64,000 nt of DNA from Peribacillus simplex (GTDB taxonomy: Bacteria; Bacillota; Bacilli; Bacillales; DSM-1321), in contig NZ_LNNH01000032.1 in NCBI RefSeq assembly GCF_001542915.1, positions 106,938 to 170,937 of the forward strand, given 5' to 3'. How positions within the stretch are numbered: position 1 is the first letter of the stretch; each line of letters opens with the position of its first letter. This document shows, piece after piece, positions 54,399 to 63,311 of this stretch. The notes beneath the pieces are model-generated. The model made no database searches and was not told where the DNA came from. It worked only from the letters and a program-made list of their open reading frames with translations. Position numbers and translations under genes: made by a program.

Positions 54399-55691
54399 TC
54401 AGCCTTCACTGAACGAAAAAGGCTCCATTCTTTCTTCACCAGAGAACATATCTTTAATTTTAATTTGATTATTTTTCACCTCGTTCTCTCCTATGATGAT
54501 GACATTACGAAATTTCTCTTTATTTGCTTTATCTAAGGCTTTACCGAGCCTTTTCTTTCCCATTTCATATTCCACCTTATATCCTTTATCCCTTAGGTGC
54601 CTTGCGACTAATAATGCTTGCTTTTCGGTATTTATCGGGATCACATAAAAATCCACATCAGGATTTTCCACGATATTTTCCTTCGAAGATAGTAAGGCCG
54701 TATAAATAACATCCAGACCTAATGAAATCCCCACCGTTGAAAAGCTTTCATTCGTCCCGATCAGTCCACCAATGGCATTGTCATACCTTCCGCCACTGCC
54801 AATACTTGATTTAATGGTTTTATCAGATAAAAATATCTCATAAATCGTACCAGTATATATCTCCAGCCCTCTTGCTAAAAATGGATTGAATGTACATTGC
54901 TTATCGACACCAAGGAATTCGAGATAAGATTCCAGCTCTTTTAATTCTGCTACTCCCTGCTTAATTTGTTGATTCCGTTCACTGAGAGGCTCGAAATAGC
55001 CCGAACTGGCATTATCCTCGGCGGTTATAAAGCGATTAATCGAATTGATGGTTGAAGGCAGCAGCCCTTGTTCCCTTAGCTCCACCGTAACAGCCTCCGA
55101 TCCGACTTTTTCAAGTTTATCAAGTATCAATATCACTTTATTGATCTTTTCATCTGTTGTTCCAAAAGCCTCAAGCATTCCAGCTAATAATTTTCGATTA
55201 TTATATTGGATGCTTACCTTTAAACCAAGCTTCCGGAATGCATCCAATGCCATCGTCATTAATTCCGCTTCAGCAACTTGAGATTCTATACCCACTATAT
55301 CGACGTCACATTGTGTAAATTCACGAAGCCTTCCCGTTTTTATCGGTCCATCCCTGAAAACTTTACCTATCTCATATCTTTTAAAAGGTCTCCTTATGCT
55401 TGGATTCATTGCAACTACTTTTGCAAAGGGAATAGTGAGGTCGTATCGCAGCGCCAAATCTCTTTCTCCCCTGTCTGTTAAGGTATACATTTCCTCTAAT
55501 ATTTCGGCACCCCCGCCATACTTGGAAGCTAGCAATTCCGTGTAATTTAATATCGGTGTTTCCAATGGCTTACATCCGTATTGGATAAAAACGTCTTCTA
55601 TTGTCCTTCTGATGCCTCTTCGTATCACTTCTGTATCCGGTAAATAATCTTGAGTGCCCTTTACGTTTTGGTAATCCATTTTTCTCATCAT
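54399..55691 (-). CDS. hisS: Histidine--tRNA ligase
   Basis: The 430-residue class II synthetase has motif 1 near the N-terminus, motif 2 in FKRYEIGKVFRDGPIKTGRLREFTQCDVDIVG (about 105-135), the histidine motif ARGLEIYTGTIYEIF (about 268), and motif 3 in SIGSGGRYDNAIGG. The anticodon-binding domain starts about residue 340. It differs from the canonical RGLDYYTGT enzyme and resembles the second HisRS of bacilli. TTGGAGG precedes ATG 55691. A leader with a short His-containing ORF and an attenuator-like hairpin lies just upstream. Confidence 0.92.
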   Translation of the reverse strand: MMRKMDYQNVKGTQDYLPDTEVIRRGIRRTIEDVFIQYGCKPLETPILNYTELLASKYGGGAEILEEMYTLTDRGERDLALRYDLTIPFAKVVAMNPSIRRPFKRYEIGKVFRDGPIKTGRLREFTQCDVDIVGIESQVAEAELMTMALDAFRKLGLKVSIQYNNRKLLAGMLEAFGTTDEKINKVILILDKLEKVGSEAVTVELREQGLLPSTINSINRFITAEDNASSGYFEPLSERNQQIKQGVAELKELESYLEFLGVDKQCTFNPFLARGLEIYTGTIYEIFLSDKTIKSSIGSGGRYDNAIGGLIGTNESFSTVGISLGLDVIYTALLSSKENIVENPDVDFYVIPINTEKQALLVARHLRDKGYKVEYEMGKKRLGKALDKANKEKFRNVIIIGENEVKNNQIKIKDMFSGEERMEPFSFSEG

Positions 55692-55712
55692 TCATTCCTC
55701 CAATTTTTATTA

Positions 55713-55764
55713 AAATAAAAAAACCGCACGAGATTTAAGTTTTATAACTTAATCCATGCGGTTT
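55713..55764 (-). terminator. Attenuator-type terminator in the hisS leader
   Basis: On the minus strand AAACCGCATGGATTAAGT pairs with ACTTAAATCTCGTGCGGTTT (one mismatched patch) followed by T7. It lies between the leader ORF and the hisS ribosome site, so it must be prevented for hisS to be read from upstream. Confidence 0.85.
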
Positions 55765-55815
55765 AATGATAAATAGCCTTCCTATATGCCGATTTTTAAA
55801 AATCGAATAGCAAGA

Positions 55816-55872
55816 CTACTTTATAGGATGATGTAATTGTGACAGGGAAATGCTCTTCTTAACGGACTGCAT
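55816..55872 (-). CDS. Candidate hisS leader peptide with adjacent His codons, 18 aa
   Basis: GAGGTGAACCC lies just before ATG 55872. The frame reads MQSVKKSISLSQLHHPIK and then stops, with CAT CAT codons directly before CCTATA. That CCTATA can pair with TATAGG at about 55780, while CCCATATGC at the leader start can pair with the same region (GCATATAGG), giving competing structures. The terminator follows 50 bases later. This is the layout of a translation-coupled attenuator. Bacilli usually control hisS by T-box RNAs, and no T-box sequence is seen here. Confidence 0.55.
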   Translation of the reverse strand: MQSVKKSISLSQLHHPIK

Positions 55873-56142
55873 ATGGGTTCACCTCAAATTTCCATTTAAT
55901 GTATCATACTGTAAGGGATATATCAATTCTTTTTTATTTCGTTAGTATCGTTGCCGCTGTCGGATGTCATTATTGCAAGTCCTATAGCAAAAGACTCGTC
56001 ACATCAAGCCATAACCCAACATCCAAATGGAGCAGCTGGATGCCTATCTGGATTACAGGTGCACATTGAATATGCCGAAACTCGTAACGAATAGCAAAAA
56101 TTCGAAGTTATATGGACTGTTTTAGGTTGTGCTATATACAAA
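55873..56142. other. Upstream region of the hisS leader
   Basis: About 270 bases; the transcript start for hisS should lie in 55880-55960. A plus-strand frame near 55945-56070 has no ribosome site and no recognisable product. Confidence 0.4.
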
Positions 56143-56172
56143 ATAGCCCCATCAAGGTTTTGATGAGGCTAT
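56143..56172 (-). terminator. Terminator of the VanY-type gene
   Basis: ATAGCCTCATCAA / TTGATGGGGCTAT stem on the minus strand with a short T tract. Confidence 0.8.
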
Positions 56173-56221
56173 CTGGATAGAAGTTTGTGCACTAGAAACA
56201 TATGACTTTAAGACGTTCTTT

Positions 56222-57334
56222 TTAGTTTTGGACGGCTTTCGTAGAATAATATTCTTCAAGGGTAATTTCGTGGCCCATGATGGTTTGGGCAATTGGTTTG
56301 CCTACATAACGAAGGTGCCATGGTTCATATTTATAACCAGTAACCGATTCCTTGCCTTTAGGGTATCGGATTATGAAGCCATGATCCGCGGCATGTGCCT
56401 GCAGCCATTTTGCTTCTTTAGTACCTCCAAAGCAATCCTCCGCCGCGCATTTACCATTTCCTCCTGTCACATCAATGGCAAGGCCCGTTTCATGCTCACT
56501 TGTTCCAGGTAATGCACTGTACGTAATTGCTTTGGCATACCCATCCCTTTTTACATAATAATCAAACAGGGCAACTTGTGTAGCATGTGATCTGTAAGCA
56601 GATACACCGAGAAGACTTATCCCCTGCCTCTTGGATTCCGCAAATAATTCACTAATGGCAACTGCTGCTTCACTGCGCATTTTTCTCTTTTCTGTCTTTT
56701 CTATGAAAGTGAACGGTATCGTCGTATACACTAAGTCTTTAGGAACATAGTTTTCTGGTAACTTATTTTTTTTATTGACTAGCACTGGTATGCTTTCAGG
56801 CTTTGCAACAACCTGAATGGCGTCAGATGAAGGATTTGATACCTTCACATATTTGCTGTTAACATAACCTGTTTGACCTTTTATGCTAACCTTTAGCCAT
56901 CCGTTTGCCTCTTTCCCGATAACTTTTAGCTTTGTGCCCTGACTAACGGTGGTTATGATTTTATTGGCAGTAGATGGACCTGTGCGGACATTCAGGTTTG
57001 CACTTGCTGTATATATTTTAGTTGCTGAAGAGTTTGATATTTTCACATATTGGCTGCTGACATAGCCTGTTTGACCTTTTAAGCTTACTTTTAGCCATCC
57101 GTTTGCCTCTTTTCCCATTACCGTTAGCTTTGTGCCTTGTTTTACGGTCGTTATGATTTTATTGGCAGTGGAAGGACCTGTGCGGACGTTCAGGTTTGCA
57201 CTTGCTGTATAGGTTACAGTGGCTGCTTTGGCTACACTTGGGGCTAACTCCTTAATGGTTGCCTGGTTAAAGCCAATTAAACCGACAAATAAAACAATGA
57301 AAGTAAGACATATTACTTTATTTCGTTTTGTCAT
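56222..57334 (-). CDS. Secreted D-alanyl-D-alanine carboxypeptidase (VanY/LdcB, M15B) with two SH3b domains
   Basis: The 370-residue protein has a signal peptide (to about residue 37), two nearly identical SH3b domains (about 40-100 and 105-170) beginning TASANLNVRTGPSTANKII, and an M15B peptidase domain. Zinc ligands are in SEHETGLAIDV and EPWHLRYVG. It trims the terminal D-Ala or D-amino acid from stem peptides. ATG 57334 is chosen because GAGGTG lies upstream; the frame begins three codons earlier. Monocistronic, with its own terminator. Confidence 0.93.
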   Translation of the reverse strand: MTKRNKVICLTFIVLFVGLIGFNQATIKELAPSVAKAATVTYTASANLNVRTGPSTANKIITTVKQGTKLTVMGKEANGWLKVSLKGQTGYVSSQYVKISNSSATKIYTASANLNVRTGPSTANKIITTVSQGTKLKVIGKEANGWLKVSIKGQTGYVNSKYVKVSNPSSDAIQVVAKPESIPVLVNKKNKLPENYVPKDLVYTTIPFTFIEKTEKRKMRSEAAVAISELFAESKRQGISLLGVSAYRSHATQVALFDYYVKRDGYAKAITYSALPGTSEHETGLAIDVTGGNGKCAAEDCFGGTKEAKWLQAHAADHGFIIRYPKGKESVTGYKYEPWHLRYVGKPIAQTIMGHEITLEEYYSTKAVQN

Positions 57335-57344
57335 ATAGAACACC

Positions 57345-57906
57345 TCAACATCAGGTTATATTTTTAAGCGAAAAATGTCACTGGTATATTGTACTATTTA
57401 ATTATGTTGGTTAATAAATACAATTTCCCGCATCATCGTCTGCCAACTAGAACATCAACCCTAAATATCATTCTATATAATCGCTCTATTCTGCCCATCA
57501 TTTCTGCCTGGCTGTTAACACCCATTATGGTCCATCCGTTACTTTGATATTCTTCGAGATCTCATGAAAAGTCATGGGATGGGATGCAGCTTATATGGTA
57601 TGGAGTTCTGTCTAAATCGTTACCTTACCCATTCTTTGTTACAAGCCGCTTTCTATATGGTAGCCCAAATGTGAGTCCACTCAGTTATATGCCAATGTGG
57701 TTATCCTTGTTCCTTACCCTTTCCCTTTATACCATAAGAAAAGGAGCTGATGATCAGCTCCCGAGATTGATATGGATCACTCTTTAGTTGAGAAGGTTAT
57801 CCTTCAATTAGTCATTACCTTCTAATTTTGCCCACGCGATCTTAGCTTCCATTTGGATGTAATTGATATTGGTCCAATCCTGTTTCTAGGTAGCTTACTT
57901 CGCAAT
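57345..57906. other. Gene-free stretch of about 560 bases
   Basis: A 67-codon plus frame (57584-57787) has no ribosome site. A perfect small palindrome, GGAGCTGATGATCAGCTCC, lies near 57743. Nothing else is supported. Confidence 0.45.
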
Positions 57907-57944
57907 GAGCTAATGAATGAAATGATCATTTCATTCATTAGCTC
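57907..57944. terminator. 38-bp perfect palindrome at the end of the epimerase gene
   Basis: GAGCTAATGAATGAAATGA is followed directly by its exact complement with no loop beyond the centre. It touches the epimerase stop codon. A cruciform or terminator hairpin would form, but no T tract follows. Confidence 0.65.
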
Positions 57945-58822
57945 TATATAAACTTTATACTATACTCAGACTGGAAAGTTTCTCCAACTCCAAGCCTATT
58001 CACGCCAAACTTCTCCTTCAAGTTCCCCGATGTATTATGCGTGTCCGCAATGCCATACCACGGTTCAATGCAAACAAACGGTGCCATAGTACCATCTGAA
58101 TCGACATGTTTTGACCAAATCCCTACAAAAGGAAAGTCATTGTGACTTACTTCGACGCCATGACCCGATTTATTGGATGTGAGTGTCGTGACATCCATAT
58201 TGCTGTATACAAGCGCATCATTTGCAAATAAGGACCTTGTGAGCGGTATCGTTTCAGTATTGTTAACAGCAGCTTTTTCGTGGATAAGAGAATCTTTTAA
58301 CTCGTATTCAAGCGGATTCTTGTTCTTAGCTGAGGTCAACTTAAGACTGTAGTCATGAAACGTTTCATTTTCTAAGAGCGGAATCTTAAATGCCGGATGC
58401 GCTCCAATGGAAAAATACATTTCTTCCTTATTTTTATTCTCTATCTTCCAACGAACGCTGAGTGAATCCTCTTTAAGTGAATAATGAATAGTGGATTTAA
58501 ATTCGTATGGATAAACATCGATGAAACGTCCAGCAGACTCAAACACAAAAGACGCGCTATCTGTTGTCAGCTTTTCGACCATGAACTCAACGTCTCGCAG
58601 AAAGCCATGCTGTGACATCTTGTAGGTCAGACCATCAAGGTGATACTGATCTTCCTTTAAACGCCCTACTATCGGAAATAGAACCGGAGACACGCGTCCC
58701 CAGTATGTGCTATCCCCTGTCCACATGTAGTTTAGTTCATTTTTCTTATGCTTCACTTCACGTACCTCTGCACCGTTGCTTACTATTCCTACCTCTAACC
58801 AATCATTTTCAATTACAATCAT
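57944..58822 (-). CDS. Aldose 1-epimerase family protein (LacX-like)
   Basis: The 292-residue protein has the galactose-mutarotase beta-sandwich with HGFLRDVEF, SIGAHPAFKIP (the catalytic His) and the C-terminal CIEPWYGIAD with the Glu base. The EPWYG motif places it in the LacX group. It interconverts sugar anomers and may serve the PTS-released sugars of the neighbouring operon. GAGAGGG precedes ATG 58822. A terminator at 58876 separates it from the PTS operon. Confidence 0.88.
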   Translation of the reverse strand: MIVIENDWLEVGIVSNGAEVREVKHKKNELNYMWTGDSTYWGRVSPVLFPIVGRLKEDQYHLDGLTYKMSQHGFLRDVEFMVEKLTTDSASFVFESAGRFIDVYPYEFKSTIHYSLKEDSLSVRWKIENKNKEEMYFSIGAHPAFKIPLLENETFHDYSLKLTSAKNKNPLEYELKDSLIHEKAAVNNTETIPLTRSLFANDALVYSNMDVTTLTSNKSGHGVEVSHNDFPFVGIWSKHVDSDGTMAPFVCIEPWYGIADTHNTSGNLKEKFGVNRLGVGETFQSEYSIKFI

Positions 58823-58875
58823 GTCTAATCCCTCTCATCTTTCTGGATTTCGTTCTATGTAATCCAAAGTGACTG

Positions 58876-58907
58876 GAAAACGCCATCCAAATGATGACGG
58901 CGTTTCC
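58876..58907 (-). terminator. Terminator of the PTS operon
   Basis: GGAAACGCCGTC pairs with GATGGCGTTTTCC imperfectly on the minus strand, about 160 bases after the nagB-like gene. Confidence 0.75.
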
Positions 58908-59067
58908 TCTAATTATGGTGCATACATTCATAGAAAATGATGCACTTTTTAAATCCGCTGCTGTCGAAAGTTGGAGAAGTACTTCATTATCTACTATTGT
59001 ATAAATTTATTCTTCCATATACAATTCTTCCCCCCTTATTTTAGGCTTTAGCTGTATAACGGGGGCA

Positions 59068-59790
59068 TTAGAGAATTTCAGCAGCTTCTTCATCAAGTAA
59101 TAAAAAAGAATTTTCGTGTTTTTTTAAAATGGTTCCAGGTAATGCTGTTGTAACTGACTTTTCAATTAGCTTTTTTACTATCTCTCTTTTTTTACTGCCA
59201 TTTACTTGGAGCATCACTAATTTAGCATCTAAAAATTGCCGGCAGCCTAATGTAATCCCTTTTGAGAGTTCTTTAGCTTCAGTGAAATACTTCTGACCTA
59301 CTGCCTTCGTAGTATTATCAAGGTCGACAACATGGCTAGACAATTCGAATGATATGCCTGGCTCGTTCAAGGCAAGGTGACCGTTCATGCCTAAGCCTAA
59401 AATACATACATTGATCGGACCATGCTCTTCTATATATTTATCTGTTTTTTTGCATTCTCCTTCTAAGTCTTCTGCTTTAGCATCGAAAAAATGAATATTT
59501 TCCTGATTAATATTCAAAACATCAAAAAATTCTGAATATAGATAATGCTGGCAACTTCCTTCGTCATGGCGATCCATACCTACCCATTCATCGAGCCCGA
59601 CAAATTTGCAATTAGAAAAATCAACTCTTTTATGTTTTGCTTCCTGAACTAAATAGCGCAATGTTCCAGTTGGCGTACTTCCAGCGGCAATACACAATAA
59701 TGCATCCGGTTTTTCGTTCACTGCTTTAATGATCATCTCTGCAGATTGCTTGGACATTTCACTATAATCTTTAAATACACAAACTTCCAT
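59068..59790 (-). CDS. nagB: Glucosamine-6-phosphate deaminase-family protein (NagB-like)
   Basis: The 240-residue isomerase-deaminase has AAGSTPTGTLRYL (phosphate loop, about 35-48), KFVGLDEWVG with the base Asp, and LGLGMNGHLALNEPG (about 130-145) with the ring-opening His. It converts an amino-sugar 6-phosphate to a ketose phosphate and ammonia; galactosamine-6-phosphate isomerases are the main alternative. Encoded as last gene of the PTS operon, it implies an amino-sugar disaccharide as substrate. No nagA or deacetylase gene is in the window. TAGGAGG precedes ATG 59790. Confidence 0.87.
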   Translation of the reverse strand: MEVCVFKDYSEMSKQSAEMIIKAVNEKPDALLCIAAGSTPTGTLRYLVQEAKHKRVDFSNCKFVGLDEWVGMDRHDEGSCQHYLYSEFFDVLNINQENIHFFDAKAEDLEGECKKTDKYIEEHGPINVCILGLGMNGHLALNEPGISFELSSHVVDLDNTTKAVGQKYFTEAKELSKGITLGCRQFLDAKLVMLQVNGSKKREIVKKLIEKSVTTALPGTILKKHENSFLLLDEEAAEIL

Positions 59791-59843
59791 TATTAATTTC
59801 CTCCTAAAGAATAATCATAGTTTCTGAACGGTCATATGCTCAC

Positions 59844-61184
59844 TTACGCTTTAGTTATTGATTCCCTTTGAAAGAATTGGGGAAGGAATTGTTTATGTGC
59901 TTCCAACATCTCATCCAATATTTGTTTGGCAACTGTGTCGGATGGCACGAGTGGATTGATCGTCATTGCCAGAAGAGCTGTTTGATAGTTTCCGGTAATG
60001 GCCGCTTCACACGCTATTCTTTCGAATGATTTAATTTGTTGAACAAGTCCTCTTACTTGTATTGGTAGGTCACCTACCGTTAGTGGAACAGGGCCATGCT
60101 TCGTAATAACACAGTTTATCTCAACAGCAGACTCATCGGGAATGCTCGATAAGGCACCATTATTTCGGACATTTACCGTTTGGATATCACGCTTATCCGT
60201 GTGAATGGAGTGAATCAGCTGGACAGCTGCCTCACTATAGTATGCACCTCCACGGCCCTCCAATTGTTTCGGTTTAACAGCTAAGCTCTCATCTTTATAT
60301 AACTCGAAAAGCTCGCTTTCAAGTTTTCGGACCACTTCTGCGCGTGTCCCCTCATGTTTAGCATCGTCCAGAAGTTGTCGAAGCATTTTATCCGTTTGAT
60401 AATAATATCGATGGTATCCACTTGGGACGACACCAAGTCTTTCGATGAAATCAGGTTCCCAAGAAAGCGCAGCTATATTTTTCGGGGTTATCCCATCCTT
60501 TTCCCTTCCCCCCAGCATACTCATCACTTCTTTGGTTACTTCTTCACCATCGACATAAGCATGAAGACCAAATACCATATGGTTCAGGCCTGCATATTCG
60601 ACATAGACTCTTTCAGAATCAACCTCTAACATTTTGGCAAGACCTTTAGTTGTACCGATCGGTCCGTTACAAAGTCCGACTACCTTCTTGATGTTGCTGT
60701 ATCGAAGAACGGCCTCCGTTACCATACCTGCAGGATTCGTGAAATTAATTAACCAGGCATCCGGACATAAACACTCCATTTCCTTACATATTTCTAAAAT
60801 TACTGGAATTGTACGCATTCCTTTGAATAAGCCGCCAGGACCATTTGTTTCTTGCCCGATCACACCATACTTTAATGGAATAGCCTCATCTTTCATGCGT
60901 GCGTCCAGCATCCCTACTCGCATTTGTGTCGTAACGAAATCGGCATCCTTTAACGCTTCTTTTCGATCTAATGTCAAATGGATTTCAATGGCTACACCCG
61001 CCTTTTCAACCATCCGTTTTGCTAAATTTCCGACAATTTCAAGCTTGGCTTTGCCTTCTTCTATATCTGCAAGCCAGATTTCGGTTACAGGCAATTCGTT
61101 ATGTCGCTTAATAAATCCTTCAATTAATTCGGGCGTGTAGCTAGAACCTCCACCGATTGTTGCAATTTTGATTCCTTGTTTCAT
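59844..61184 (-). CDS. 6-phospho-beta-glucosidase, glycoside hydrolase family 4
   Basis: The 446-residue enzyme begins with the NAD-binding IATIGGGSSYTPELI and has the GH4 metal and substrate motifs NFTNPAGM, GLCNGPIG and GLNHMVFG. GH4 enzymes hydrolyse by an oxidation-elimination route using NAD+ and Mn2+. It would cleave a 6-phosphorylated beta-disaccharide from the PTS; E. coli ChbF, acting on chitobiose-6-phosphate, is in this family. ATG 61184 overlaps the IIC stop by 4 bases. Confidence 0.92.
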   Translation of the reverse strand: MKQGIKIATIGGGSSYTPELIEGFIKRHNELPVTEIWLADIEEGKAKLEIVGNLAKRMVEKAGVAIEIHLTLDRKEALKDADFVTTQMRVGMLDARMKDEAIPLKYGVIGQETNGPGGLFKGMRTIPVILEICKEMECLCPDAWLINFTNPAGMVTEAVLRYSNIKKVVGLCNGPIGTTKGLAKMLEVDSERVYVEYAGLNHMVFGLHAYVDGEEVTKEVMSMLGGREKDGITPKNIAALSWEPDFIERLGVVPSGYHRYYYQTDKMLRQLLDDAKHEGTRAEVVRKLESELFELYKDESLAVKPKQLEGRGGAYYSEAAVQLIHSIHTDKRDIQTVNVRNNGALSSIPDESAVEINCVITKHGPVPLTVGDLPIQVRGLVQQIKSFERIACEAAITGNYQTALLAMTINPLVPSDTVAKQILDEMLEAHKQFLPQFFQRESITKA

Positions 61185-62530
61185 AAAGTCATCTCCACAT
61201 CACGATTGATTTTTTCGTTCATATCGCTTTCTTCTCTATATTTTTGCTTATCCCAAATCCTAAAAAAAGGATAATATATGACTAAAGCTATTAAAATATT
61301 CACAATCTGCATAACGGCTCCTGAAATTTTACCACCTGTAGCTAAGTACCCGCTGATGATAGGAGGAGTGGTCCAAGGTAACGCAATGCCTACAGGTCGT
61401 GCAACCAACCCTGTCTTCATGGCAAAATACGTAACAATAACCAATATGATCGGTGTCATGAAAAATGGAATGAATAGATACGGGTTCAACACGATTGGTA
61501 CACCGAAAATTACAGGCTCGCTTATATTGAATACACTTGCTGGTGCGGCAACCCTGCCCAATTCCTTCATTTGTTGACTTTTGCTTCTCCAAAGCATCAG
61601 CATGACAATGGAAAACAGTGCGCCGGTACCTCCTATACAAATAAATAACTCATAAAATTGCTGAGTGAAAATATTCGGAATTTCTTTACCTACCTGAAAT
61701 GCAGCTCGGTTCTCATCCATATTCTTAAGCCATATCGGAGTAGTGAAAGCACTTAAAATGGCATCGCCATGCAGTCCAACAGACCATAAAACACCAATTA
61801 CCGATACGATTACAATCATTCCAAGCAAAGTTCCCCCGACATACTGCATAGGGATGCCTATTATGATAGAAACGATATTATTCATGCTTTCAAAAGGCGT
61901 AACTTCAATTAATAATCTAAGTCCCCAGATGACTAAGATCGTTATCGTTCCAGGAATTAGTGCCGAAAATGACTTCCATACAGCAGGAGGAACACTATCA
62001 GGCATCTTGATAACAAAATCTTTTTCATAGAAGAAACGATAAATTTCTGTGGAAAGAATACTAATAACTATGGCAACAAATAATCCTTGGCTGCCCAACT
62101 GAGCTGTAGGAAGAACTCCTCCAACTTCCAAAGCCTTTTGTGACCCTTCTGGCGTAAACATAACATGCTGCGGTACAGTTAACGCGAAGCAGACCATCGA
62201 AAAGACTCCGGTCATTACTGCATCGATGGTTCCGTACTTTTCAGCCAAACGGTATGCTATGCCAAACGAGACCAATAATGCCATAATGTCGTAGGTAACG
62301 CTTACAGGATAGGTTAATTTTGTCTGCCAGTTGCCTCCAAACATGTTCTCCATAAATTCTGGATAACCCGAAATAGGCAAGTAGGCGAGAATCAAGAAAA
62401 AAGATCCAATGATTAATAGTGGCATGGCCATAATCAGACCGTCTCTTACTGAAGAAAGATGACGTTGATTGGATATTTTGGAAGCGACAGGAGTGATTTT
62501 TTCATCCATGAAATTGTAAACATTCCTCAT
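61181..62530 (-). CDS. PTS lactose/cellobiose-family transporter subunit IIC
   Basis: The 449-residue channel protein has about 10 helices and starts MRNVYNFMDEKITPVASKISNQRHL, the typical IIC cytoplasmic lead. LRDGLIMAMPLLIIGSFFLI, PVILGVLWSVGLHGD-type loop (VIGVLWSVGLHGDAILS) and FNISEPVIFGVPIVLNP are family motifs. ATG 62530 is chosen because GAGGGGAG lies 8 bases upstream; the longer frame starts at 62548. It imports a beta-linked disaccharide with IIB and IIA encoded upstream. Confidence 0.92.
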   Translation of the reverse strand: MRNVYNFMDEKITPVASKISNQRHLSSVRDGLIMAMPLLIIGSFFLILAYLPISGYPEFMENMFGGNWQTKLTYPVSVTYDIMALLVSFGIAYRLAEKYGTIDAVMTGVFSMVCFALTVPQHVMFTPEGSQKALEVGGVLPTAQLGSQGLFVAIVISILSTEIYRFFYEKDFVIKMPDSVPPAVWKSFSALIPGTITILVIWGLRLLIEVTPFESMNNIVSIIIGIPMQYVGGTLLGMIVIVSVIGVLWSVGLHGDAILSAFTTPIWLKNMDENRAAFQVGKEIPNIFTQQFYELFICIGGTGALFSIVMLMLWRSKSQQMKELGRVAAPASVFNISEPVIFGVPIVLNPYLFIPFFMTPIILVIVTYFAMKTGLVARPVGIALPWTTPPIISGYLATGGKISGAVMQIVNILIALVIYYPFFRIWDKQKYREESDMNEKINRDVEMTL

Positions 62531-62558
62531 ATATAGAACTCCCCTCATTCTTTTTTTA

Positions 62559-62864
62559 TTAGGTTACTACTAACCTTTCAGCTTGTTTCAACACTTCTTC
62601 TCCGTTACACATGGCGTAATGCATTTGATTAATCAACTCTACTGGAATACCAACTTTTTCTCCTTTGGCTTTGAATTTGGTTAACATATAGCGGATTTGG
62701 GGACCCACTAAAACAACATCATATTTCTCGAATTCCTTCTCCGCCTTTTCTATATCCAAGGCTATGATTTCATAGTCCTTTCCCTGAGCTGCAGCAGCAT
62801 CTTGCATTTTTTTTACGATGATACTGGTTGACATTCCAGCCGCACAAGATAATAAAATGTTCAT
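62559..62864 (-). CDS. PTS lactose/cellobiose-family subunit IIB
   Basis: The 101-residue protein has the phosphocysteine in ILLSCAAGMSTSIIVKKMQ (Cys 7) and the conserved DVVLVGPQIRYM. It receives phosphate from IIA and passes it to the sugar in IIC. GGGAGTGA precedes ATG 62864. The gap to IIC is 28 bases. Confidence 0.93.
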   Translation of the reverse strand: MNILLSCAAGMSTSIIVKKMQDAAAAQGKDYEIIALDIEKAEKEFEKYDVVLVGPQIRYMLTKFKAKGEKVGIPVELINQMHYAMCNGEEVLKQAERLVVT

Positions 62865-62889
62865 TTCAAGTCACTCCCAATTTTAATTT

Positions 62890-63213
62890 TTATCTTTCTT
62901 TCATTTCTTTCAATTCTTTGTAAAGATAAATAAATTCTTCCGCTAAGTCTTTTACTGTGATAGCATTCATTAAATGATCTTGAGCATGAATCAGAATTAG
63001 AGAAATTTCAGTATTATTCCCCCCTGCTTCGTTTTGTATGAGATTTGTTTGTATTCGATGAGCAAGTGTTAACTCTTCTTTCGCTTTTTGAAGACTCTTT
63101 TTTGCTTGTTCGATCTCACCCGACTTTGCAAATTGAAGCGCTTCCATCGAATGACTCCGTGAATTGCCACCATGCAGGATCATTTGAAAACTAATCGGTA
63201 AACTTGCTTCCAC
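62890..63213 (-). CDS. PTS lactose/cellobiose-family subunit IIA
   Basis: The 107-residue helical protein has the phospho-His in LILIHAQDHLMN (about residue 75) and the trimer motif GNSRSHSMEALQFAKSG. GTG 63213 is the start, with AAAGGTTGAG upstream. As first gene it follows the promoter with a cre site and a GGAACA dyad. Confidence 0.92.
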   Translation of the reverse strand: MEASLPISFQMILHGGNSRSHSMEALQFAKSGEIEQAKKSLQKAKEELTLAHRIQTNLIQNEAGGNNTEISLILIHAQDHLMNAITVKDLAEEFIYLYKELKEMKER

Positions 63214-63237
63214 ATTGACTCAACCTTTCTCTTTAAC

Positions 63238-63254
63238 GGAACATTTCTTGTTCC
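63238..63254. promoter_or_regulatory. 17-bp dyad in the leader of the PTS operon
   Basis: GGAACATTTCTTGTTCC has 6-bp perfect arms, 25 bases before the IIA start. Possible operator for a dedicated repressor not encoded in the window. Confidence 0.4.
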
Positions 63255-63285
63255 AAACTTGTTCTTCCATGTATCTACCCTACCA

Positions 63286-63299
63286 AGAAAACGTTTTCA
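63286..63299. promoter_or_regulatory. Catabolite-responsive element (cre)
   Basis: On the minus strand TGAAAACGTTTTCT fits TGWAARCGYTWNCW completely. It lies 73 bases before the IIA start, so CcpA repression of the PTS operon by glucose is expected. Confidence 0.88.
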
Positions 63300-63311
63300 T
63301 CCATACACAAA

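Noticed and set aside
55700..55930. T-box riboswitch ahead of hisS
   Set aside because: Expected from knowledge of Bacillus hisS, but I could not find the T-box core sequence or a specifier hairpin; the leader ORF explains the region better.
57584..57787. 67-codon plus frame in the gap before the epimerase
   Set aside because: No ribosome site, no family resemblance.
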